A stretch of 64,000 nucleotides of DNA from Vandiemenella viatica (taxonomy: Eukaryota; Arthropoda; Insecta; Orthoptera; Morabidae), in assembly GCA_031002005.1 (NCBI GenBank), contig CM061920.1:112830095-112894094 (forward strand), in the 5' to 3' direction. This document shows positions 56,444 to 64,000 of the stretch, in pieces. Made by a program: the position numbers and the translations under genes. How positions within the stretch are numbered: position 1 is the stretch's first letter; every line of letters starts with the position of its first letter. The notes beneath the pieces were generated by a model, which was given only the letters and a program-made list of their open reading frames with translations, was not told the DNA's origin and did not search any database.

Positions 56444-57968
56444 ATGGAGCCCTTGCCATCTACTGCGCCGAACATGGACAACTCACAGCCCGAAGAAGAG
56501 GATACCAAGCGTGACGACATCTACTTCAGATTATGGAACCATGGAACTTATAGGGAACGACGCGTGCCGTGGTCTAGATCTCCAGAAGACACATTGAAGG
56601 AAATCTACAATTCAGATCGAATGATGGAGTACGAAAACAGATATCTCGCCGTCCGCCATGTAGGCCTTATCAACGAATGGAGACTTCCCGACGATGCCAA
56701 AAGTCTCAAGGCTAGTCTGAGGCGAGAATCCATCAAACAGCAAACCTACTTCTTCCAGGATGGAGCAGCAGATGTCGGACAGACGCAGACTGGAGAGTTA
56801 AACAACATACCGCTTGTATTTGCTGAGAATTTCTGTAAAAAGAAATTTCAGGAAAATAAACGGAAGAATAAAGCGCCAAAGGAGAAAACAGGCAACAACC
56901 AAAGATCCTAGCCTCACAGACATCACACCACCGCAAGAAACGTGAGCAGCACACGTTGCTGCTACACCACCACCGCCAGTAATGCAGTTGGACTCACCAG
57001 AATCGCCCAACACGCAGCCGCCAGCCACGTCGGCGGAGATGGCTACCAACTGCGCTGAGGAAGAGACACAGCTGCCGGAGGAGGGGCCGAAACAAGGACC
57101 GGTCCTCCCTCTGACGGCACAGTTCGATGGTAACTTCGTGGAGCTGCTAGTCAAGTTCCACAAGGAAACCTCCGACCACGTCCTCGCCTTCCCAACGAGG
57201 AGAGGACTGAGATTCGTGCCACAGCACCCGGACCAGTTGCATCGGCTACACAAATTCTTGGAGGCCAAAAATATCCACCACGTCCCTCAGCTACCAAGGA
57301 AACCCACGAAGCTTGTGGTCCGCGGCCTTACCGCCGATACACTCGAGCAGGAGGTCGCCGCGGAGCTCAACAACTGCGGGATCCTCATCAATGAAGTCCA
57401 TCAAATGAGAAGACCGGGCACAGAGGAACATCTCCCGCTCTTCACTGTCCAACTGGCAGAACAGATTCTATCGGCGAAGCGCCCTAACACGCTGCTTGGG
57501 CGCAAGGTCAAAGTGGAAACCAAGAAGAAGCCACCACTCGTCCTCTCATAATGTTTCCGGTGCAACTTCTTCGGGCATCTCGCCTAGGACTGCAGTGGGC
57601 CACAGAGATGTGTGCGTTGTGGTGAAAATCACCACCTGACAAACTGCCCACAACCACGAGACTCTCCTCGTTGCTGCAACTGCAAGGCAACAACCCACGG
57701 AGCCAGCTGGGGTGGATGCCCGGCCCGACTGCATCTCCGCCAGGACAAGACCACACCACCTGCGACCACGGGGAAGAACGGACAGTCACTGTACGGATCG
57801 TGCAAGCGGCTCAGAGCGACTGAGCAGGTCAACCGGCGCACAAGGCGCCAAACTACCGAGCGGTGCGAAGGCAGAGAGCAACATGCGCCCCCACCACCAC
57901 GCCAGGCAAACTGTTGCGACAAAGGAGCAGACCGAGACGCGCTTCTGCGCGCCATTCGAGAGGTGTAG
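56444..57968 (+). pseudogene. ORF1b: LINE-type gag between the inner inverted repeats
   Basis: ATG at 56444 opens 155 codons ('MEPLPSTAPNMDNSQPEEED') ending at a stop at 56909; a frameshift leads to the frame from 56982. There 'PTKLVVRGLTADTLEQEVA' and 'EEHLPLFTVQLAEQIL' form a PRE_C2HC domain (about 57300-57480). Zinc knuckles follow: 'CFRCNFFGHLA', then stop, 'DC'; 'CVRCGENHHLTNC'; 'CCNCKATTHGASWGGC'. The two stops flanking the first knuckle (TAA 57549, TAG near 57585) would both be Gln codons with C-to-T changes. No endonuclease or RT follows inside the repeats. A relative of, but distinct from, ORF1a and LINE 2 ORF1. Confidence 0.8.
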
Positions 57969-58043
57969 CTGCAGCACTAGCACAAACGAGCATCCAGCAG
58001 ACATGAAAATGTATACATACAGCGTCACCCAGGAAATCTGCTT

Positions 58044-58428
58044 CTGTGTGAGAATAATGTGAACGATGATGCTATGGGAATAGTTACTGTAGTCAGCCAA
58101 TCAGAATACCGCTTGGTTCCCTACGGATTCTCGAGATTAAACATCATGATTAATAGTGGTAGAATAAGGTGAACAGTGATGCAATATGAACAGTGACGTT
58201 ATGTGAACATTGACGTGTGTAATACTTCTTCTTTCCATTTATAACAACCTCGGCTTTGGTTTATGCTGTGGAGCCAACTATTTCATCTTCAGCCTATTCA
58301 CAGCTCCTTTGAGCTGGTCTACTGTGGAGTATCTTGTCCTAAGACATTGCCTCCAAGTCGTTTTGACAAGTCATATCTTCACAGTTGGTATGTCTTTATG
58401 TTGGCTGTAGTTGTTGTCTTCATGGATG
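58044..58428 (-). repeat. Inner inverted repeat, right arm (~385 bp)
   Basis: Partner of 55813-56195. LINE X sequence begins close to or within its outer edge. Confidence 0.9.
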
Positions 58429-58429
58429 A

Positions 58430-58745
58430 TAGAGTAGTGATAGTGGGAGGTGCGGGAAATAGTATTGATAGAAATGTGAGTTATAGTATAGAGAGTGACC
58501 TGAGGAAGGTGGTGAAGGAGGCACAACATATCAGGGTGGAACTCATGTAGGTCCTAAGTCACCATGACTGGCCACATTTGAACTATGCTGTGAGGCGGGT
58601 TAATGTGGAAAAGGAAGTGCTACTTGGGAAAGGCATTAGTTCTGTGTTGGGGGTTGTGCCTGTGAACACCATTGGCAGGTGGGGTTTCACTAGGCATGGC
58701 CTACACTTAAATAGAAGGGGGAGAGAGTACTTTCTGAGTTGTTAG
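58430..58745 (+). pseudogene. LINE X ORF1 end: SGNH esterase C-terminal part
   Basis: 'DDRVVIVGGAGNSIDR' (block III-like GxGNS in place of GxND) and 'GFTRHGLHLNRRGREYF' (block V with catalytic H in HGLHLN) mark the end of an SGNH domain; a stop lies between them at about 58548. The N-terminal block I is missing, so LINE X is 5'-truncated here. Confidence 0.75.
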
Positions 58746-58869
58746 ATAAAGCAGTGAGGGAGCCCGTTTCCAGTGATGATGGGGTCAGGACTGTGCCATT
58801 TTTAGGTTATGGGCTGCTGGTGAGGGTACAGAAATAGATTATCAAAGTGATACTGATTGCAGATTCGCG

Positions 58870-61539
58870 ATGGGGAAAGTCACAGATATTAAAGAAATAG
58901 ATGAAATGGCTGAAACAATAACTGACTGCGGTAAAAGTGGGAAAGAGGAGATAAATTCTGAAAATGTAAAGCCAGTAGTAAGGGTGTTAATGGTAAACTG
59001 TAGAAGTATAATGAACAAAGTAATCAAATTTGCAAACTTAAGAGAGATACACGAACCACAAGTAATAATTGGGGTAGAGAGTTGGTTGAAAGAAGAAGTA
59101 CTAGACAGTGAGGTTTTTCCTAATGGTTACAGTGTGTACCGCAGAGATAGAGGAGCAATTGGTGGAGGAGTCTTCATACTAGTTAGCAAAAACTACCACA
59201 GTTCACTGGTGTTCATAGATCAAGACCATGAGTTAGTTGGGGTAGATTTCTGGGGTAATAAACAAGAAAAAATCAGAGTGTTGGCTGTTTACCGCAATGG
59301 AAGAATTACAGAAGAGGATGACGCTCTTGGGGAGAAATTAAATTCATACTCAGATTTCAGAGGTGAGAATAGAATGATCATCATCGGCGAGGATTTAAAT
59401 TTACCAGGTGTAAACTGGGAAGGGAATAAGATAAATAACACAAGGGAACAAAGATTGCAAATATCTTAATAAGGGAAGGAGGATTTACACAAGTGGTTGA
59501 GCAAAACACTAAGGGACAAAATATTTTGGATATATTTCTAATTGAGCCCAATGAAACCTTTTGAGGTATCAAGTAACTGAAGGAATAAGTGATCATGAAG
59601 CAGTTCTAATGGATATTAGAGGATTCAGTAAACCAGCAGCAAAAATTGAAGGGGGAAATAGGTACAATTATAAAAAGGTACAGGTTTCAAATTTGAAGAG
59701 CTATTTCGGAGAACAATTCAGCAAATGGAAGGAAGGCTCAGGTACAGTAGAGTCAAGGTGGGAAGAGTTCAAGGAGATAATAAGAAAGGGGGAAGAAAAA
59801 TTTATTCCAAAGCAAAAAATAAAGAGAAGAAGAGAACCAATGTACTGTAATAGGGAAGTGAGGAGGTTAAAGAGGTTGGTAAGAAAAGAACATAACAGAG
59901 TTAAGAGACAGCAGGGTAGTAGGGAATATTTAAATCAACTAAACAAGGACTTAATAAAAGCAAAGAAAATGGCTAAAGATTGGTTTTATAAGAGTATTGT
60001 CAGTGCAGGAGGACCATTGACTGATGCATCTAGAAATTTCTATGGCTATATCAGGAAACTGAGGGAAAGCGAGGGTGTAGAGACACTTATAGATAAGGAT
60101 GTAGAAGAAGTTACTTATGATTTGAAAAAGGCAGAGATTTTAAGTAACTGGTTCAGTGAAAGCATTAGGGACAATGAATCAGAAACAGGAGGGTCTAATT
60201 CGGAGAACGAGCTTAACAAAACAATTAGAAATGACGATAGTAAAAAATTTCAAGGGGCTGGTGAAGATAATATTACTACAGATATGTTAAAGATAGCCGG
60301 ATGTGACATTGTACCTTATCTTGAAATATTATTTAAATTGAGTCAAGACATTTGCTGCTTACCACAGGACTGGAAAATTGCAATAGTAGTACCGGTACAT
60401 AAGGAAGGGGTGAAAAATAGAGTTGAGAATTACAGGCCAATCAGTTTGACATCAGTGTAGCTCTAGATCTGTCTAAGGCGTTTGACAGAGTAAGCCATAA
60501 AATGGTAGTAAATAAGGTAAAAACCATTGGAGTGGATAAGAAAGTCATTTGCTGGGTAGAAGAATTTTTAAAAGGTAGAAAACAGAAAGTTAGGGTAGTA
60601 AATGTAGTATCAAAAGAAGTGGAAGTAAAAATGGGTGTGCCACAGGGTAGCATATTGGGACCATTGCTATTCATTATTCTAATGAATAATTGTGTTGATT
60701 GTTTACTATCTGAAATTAGATTGTTTGTAGATGACATAATTCTGTATAAAAGAATCAAAATGATAGAGGATTGTAAACGTTTGCAGGGTGATCTTGACAG
60801 GATATCAAATTGGGTTGGTAAACATGGAATGAAGATAAATGCAAAGAAGAGTTAGCTTGTTAGATACACAAATAAAAAACAAAAAGTTAATTATGAATAT
60901 AAGTTGGGGAAAGAATTGCTTGCTGAGGACTTGAAATGTAAATATCTTGGAATTACTTTTGATAACAAACTTAACTGGGCAGGACACATAGGACAGGTGG
61001 TAGGAAAAGGTTTCAAAGTTCTGCACTTGTTGGAGAGAGTGATGAGGGGATGTACGAGAGAAGTCAAGGAATTGGGTTACAAAACTTTGGTCAGATCATT
61101 GTTCGAATAAGGTAGTGTAGGATGGGACCCTCATTATACGTATCAAATACAGGAGTTGGAGAGGGTGCAAAAAAGGGCTGCTAGATTTGTTTCTGGAAAT
61201 TATCACAGAATGCAATCAGTGATGGATATGATAAAGGAGCTGGAATGGGATTCATTGCAAGACAGGAGGAGGATGAGGAGGGTCATGGGAGTGTACAGGG
61301 CCTATACTGGCGATGAGGCATGGAAAGATATTGCAATAGGTATGAAAAGTAGTGCGTGGAAGGGAAAAGAAGACCGTGACCACAAGCTGGCACTCGATTT
61401 CAGGTACAAGGGTGTGGGAAGATTCTCTTTTTTAGGTAAGGGTGTCAGGGATTGGAATGAGTTGCAAAGAGAAATGATGAATAATTTACCGAAAATTTTG
61501 AAAGAATTTAAAGATAAAATTTGTAGAGGGCAAATGTAG
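58870..61539 (+). pseudogene. LINE X ORF2: endonuclease and reverse transcriptase, CR1/L2-like
   Basis: ATG 58870. Endonuclease (to about 59620): 'VLMVNCRSIMNK', 'IIGVESWLKEEV' (E), 'RRDRGAIGGGVFI', 'GEDLNLPGVNW' and, after a frameshift at 59460-59560, 'GISDHEAVLMDI'. RT: 'VVPVHKEGVKNRVENYRPIS', a small deletion near 60460, 'LDLSKAFDRVSHKM' (motif A), 'GVPQGSILGPLLFIILMN' (motif B), and 'RLFVDDIILYKRI', with FADD changed to FVDD. Stops at 60853-60855 and about 61108-61110; the C-terminus runs open from 61156 to 61539. Few lesions, so relatively young. Fragments of the same family are at 15120, 20515 and 22585. Confidence 0.92.
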
Positions 61540-61623
61540 GTAGGTGCAGGATAGGGGGAAGATGTGTGTGTAGGGAAATTGCCACCGGAGCATGTGCTCC
61601 ATTGCAATTAAATTAAATTAAAT
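61540..61623 (+). other. LINE X 3' end with (ATTAA)n tail
   Basis: A short 3' UTR with 'gtgtgtagggaaattgccac' runs into 'caattaaattaaattaaatt' at about 61604-61623. Short repeats instead of poly(A) are typical for CR1/L2-type LINEs. This fixes the right edge of LINE X. Confidence 0.85.
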
Positions 61624-61639
61624 TATCTTCACATGATGG

Positions 61640-62580
61640 AATGCCGGCACATCTGCCATCTCAGAAATGGTCCTCCGACTTTTCTGTGGTGCTGTTAGGG
61701 CTGCCGCGGCGTGTTTCGCGTGTCTTTCTTTGCAGACAGGTGGTTGACGAGATTCTTGAGTAGTTCGATGAGGGCATCCAGTCGGTCTTCTCGCTGTCCT
61801 GGAACTTGGCAGGTGCAGGAGTGGATGACGTGTGCTCTGACGAACTTCTGAGGCTCCGACTTCTTCTGTCTTGTTGCTGGATAGTGAGGAGGAATTCGAC
61901 GCTGCTGTGGCGATCCAGAACACAACTGCCGCTGCTGTGGGCGTGTCTTGGTTACTTCCCAACTTGTTGCGGGCTGCGTATGGAGCCTTGGACTCCGGTG
62001 CAGCCAAGTCTTGCGAAGTTGCTGCTTCCACTTGTCACAACCATGGAAAGAAGCTGCATGCTTGGATCCGCAGTTGCAGCAGACTGGCTCATCCCGGGGT
62101 TTTTTGCAGTCTGCAAGATTATGTCCGCCTCCACAACGGACACACCTGACCAGTTAAGTGCAGTCCCTGGCATAGTGCCGGAATTTTTGGCACCTGAAGC
62201 ACTGGACCGGGCTGCGTAAGGGCGGCTTCGCTGCGATGGTCTGCGTTGTGGCATTGCGAGGGGGCGGTTTCTCAACAATGGTCGGCGTTGTAACACTGGT
62301 ACTCGCTAAATTAGGGAGCATGTAGTTGTGGTGGAAAATGATGTGATGGGCGGTGGAGCGACTCTGTAGGATGTCTATAACTGTATCAAAGTCGTTGAGG
62401 CAGGCCAGCAATATCTTTACCTCTTGTTGGTCAGGCCAACAGAATAGGGGCAGCTTCGTGCGGCGATGCAGATAGGCCAGGATGCTGGCGTAATTTCTCC
62501 TATAGCAGGCAAAGATGAGTGGCACTGAGCCCTCCTATGCGTAGAATGATGATTTCTGCGGTGTCCTCCTGATCGGAGTG
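61640..62580 (-). pseudogene. ORF1c: LINE-type gag, minus strand, convergent with ORF1a
   Basis: Minus strand from about 62580. 'CYRRNYASILAYLHRRTKLP' aligns with the 'YIGNYWTLLAQHQSAMKLP' part of ORF1a. Knuckles 'CFRCQKFRHYARDC' then stop, a damaged second one, and 'CCNCGSKHAASFHGC'. Then 'RLHTQPATSWEV', matching 'RLHTQSATSWQV' where ORF1a is interrupted, and the end helix 'RLDALIELLKNLVNHLS'. Residue identity to ORF1a is only moderate although the flanking inverted repeats are almost identical. Several stops and frameshifts. Confidence 0.8.
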
Positions 62581-62674
62581 GTTAGGAAGTTACAGCCAGT
62601 CATCGAATCAAAACAGAACGTTTTGAATCTTCCCCTTATGAGGTTGGCGTACTTCTCCCAGTCAAAGTCACTAG

Positions 62675-62870
62675 CTGTCAGTACAACACTTGTGTATATC
62701 TACACCTGGTTCCACAACCGACCAATCACAGTCACGGAATGGTTACGTCATTGGAGTCAGCCAATCGGACGTCGACAACGATCCTGGCTCACTTCTGTTC
62801 CGCTATTCAGTTCAGTTTTTGTTGTTCCTTTAGATACAACAGACCCGATGATGGCGGCAGTGCAAGTCGC
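62675..62870 (-). repeat. Outer terminal inverted repeat, right arm (196 bp)
   Basis: Partner of 50946-51141. Its outer end at 62870 abuts the resumed SGNH frame of LINE R exactly. Lies upstream of ORF1c on the minus strand, mirroring the left side. Confidence 0.92.
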
Positions 62871-63125
62871 ACTAACGTAGTGCTCGTAAATATTCCTCAC
62901 AGACACGATTTAATGGAAAAATCATGTGTAAATTTATAAATAGATTCTACAAATTTCAAAATTGCCTAATTATGTAAACATTTTCAAAATGTCCACATAG
63001 TAGACATAAGTAATTTAAATAGGTATTTGCATACATGACATGGCCTACACTTAAATTTTCTAGGTAAAGATTATGTAAGTTCCAAAATCACAAAAATTGT
63101 AAATTTGATATTTAATAAAAAGATA
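62871..63125 (+). pseudogene. LINE R ORF1 SGNH/GDSL esterase domain, C-terminal half
   Basis: Begins 'TNVVLVNIPHRHDLMEKSCV', the strand-turn stretch following the GxND block in these esterases, and goes on to 'MTWPTLKF', a degraded form of the THGLHLN block with the catalytic H changed. Stops and a frameshift occur in between. It continues what was interrupted at 50873. Confidence 0.75.
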
Positions 63126-63304
63126 GAATCAATGCCATTACATTGGAATCAGAATGATCAGGAATAAGAAGTCAGAACCAGGGAAACTTGTAAAAGAAAC
63201 CAGACCTTTGTCAAAGGTTTGGAAAAAGTATGACAAGAACTCTGTACAAAAAGACAAATTTTATAATAGTACTAGAAACATGAGAGACAATGATGCCCAA
63301 CACA

Positions 63305-63490
63305 CAATGAAAATAAACTAAAGATATATCATCAGAATGTTCAGTCCATTTCAAATAAAACTGATTTGTTAGAGATACTAGTTAATAATCAAATCAGAGA
63401 AATTTCAGTTTTATTTATTACAGAGCACAGACAACTCCTTCTACTCTGTCGAAGAATTTATTTCTAAGGTATCTAAAAAATAACTGCCAG
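63305..63490 (+). pseudogene. LINE R ORF2: start of endonuclease joined to C-terminal end
   Basis: 'LKIYHQNVQSISNKTDLLEI' is the N-terminal endonuclease motif and 'ISVLFITEHR' carries its catalytic E. Immediately afterwards, in another frame, 'DNSFYSVEEFISKVSKK' and a stop represent the extreme C-terminus of CR1/L2 ORF2. The rest of endonuclease and the whole RT are deleted. Confidence 0.7.
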
Positions 63491-63524
63491 TATCTTGTGT
63501 AAATATAGTTCACATAAGTAATTT

Positions 63525-63788
63525 ACCATGTATGCTATGACTGTACATCTCCTGGTGTATGTATTTAGTTTGTTACATAATTGTTTACGGTACCATATAT
63601 GTTATGTACATCTTGTGGTGTATGTATTATTTTGTTATGGATTTTTTTTTTAATATACCATATATGCTATGACTGTACATCTTCTGGTGTATGTATTATT
63701 TTGTAATGGAAGTGTTTAATGTACCATGTATACTATGACTGTACATCTAGTGGTGTACATATTATTTTGTTATGCAACTGTTTATCTG
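63525..63788 (+). repeat. Four tandem ~66-bp repeats in the LINE R 3' UTR
   Basis: Units start 'accat(a/g)ta' at 63525, 63592, 63657 and 63723, each with 'tgtacatct..tggtgta' in the middle. Period 65-67 bases, units about 80-90% alike. Confidence 0.92.
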
Positions 63789-63854
63789 TAAATTGACAAC
63801 TTTCCACATCCCACAGAGCCAGTCTCTTATATTGGGATCAATGGAAAATGAATT

Positions 63855-63873
63855 TATTGTATTGTATTGTATT
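63855..63873 (+). other. (ATTGT)n tail of LINE R
   Basis: 'ttattgtattgtattgtatt' ends the LINE R 3' UTR; simple-repeat tails are usual in this LINE group. The remaining 127 bases of the window are AT-rich with no feature seen. Confidence 0.75.
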
Positions 63874-64000
63874 AAGAATGATCAGATTCAATACATTAAT
63901 ATTTCAAATTATATCTTGGGTAATAATTATTGTAGATCTTATAACCAAACAGTTTTCTCAGAAACAATATCGATTATGAACCTTTGATACATAATAATCA

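Noticed and set aside
63525..63788. CRISPR-like regular repeats
   Set aside because: Units are contiguous without unique spacers and lie in a LINE 3' UTR of a eukaryotic genome.

Overview
The window looks like a gene-poor, transposon-saturated stretch of a large animal genome, most likely an arthropod and probably an insect. The background is AT-rich with long homopolymer runs. Nearly every recognisable coding stretch belongs to a family common in insect genomes: DD41D-type mariners with a DUF4817-like N-terminus, Jockey-type and CR1/L2-type LINEs, BEL/Pao and Ty3/Gypsy LTR elements, a hAT with a BED finger, and a tRNA-type SINE. I see no bacterial operons, no rRNA and no CRISPR. The only candidates for host genes are two short exon-like segments near 23.3 kb (- strand) and 24.1 kb (+ strand). 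All family assignments are by eye.

Layout. 1-5 kb: end of a broken Gypsy integrase, then non-coding DNA. 5.2-15 kb: a minus-strand Gypsy-like element that keeps gag and integrase but has lost protease and reverse transcriptase. One of its LTRs was hit by a mariner, and apparently also by a 3.7-kb block made of a diverged tandem array and a foldback element. 15-23 kb: pieces of a LINE (called LINE X), an internally deleted BEL/Pao, an odd interdigitated inverted repeat, an antisense LINE (LINE Z) carrying a solo-LTR-like insertion. 23-29.7 kb: exon candidates, two SINE copies with clean target duplications, and a GC-rich block of unknown origin. 31-38.7 kb: an antisense LINE (LINE Y) interrupted by a mariner (itself carrying a 128-bp insertion) and by a 4.7-kb Jockey-type LINE with an 11-bp target duplication. 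39-40.4 kb: a hAT remnant. 42.9-47.7 kb: an LTR-like pair around gag and repeated antisense RNase H remnants.

49.3-64 kb is the most unusual part. A CR1/L2-type LINE (LINE R) encoding an SGNH/GDSL esterase domain is cut in two. Its 5' half lies just after a nearly intact mariner (49.3-50.6 kb), its 3' half at 62.87-63.9 kb. The 12 kb between is bounded by 196-bp inverted repeats that differ at only about 10 positions. Inside are two convergent but clearly diverged LINE-type ORF1/gag genes, an RT-deleted Jockey-type LINE, a second inverted-repeat unit (about 380-bp arms) around a third ORF1-type gene, and a near-complete LINE X. Terminal inverted repeats are not expected on non-LTR retrotransposons, so the repeated pairing of ORF1/gag-like genes with long inverted repeats is the best lead in the window.

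These genes do not form a functional pathway. They are selfish elements nested in one another, and target duplications and split reading frames give a partial order of insertion. Most are dead; mariner 2 (one in-frame stop) is the best preserved.
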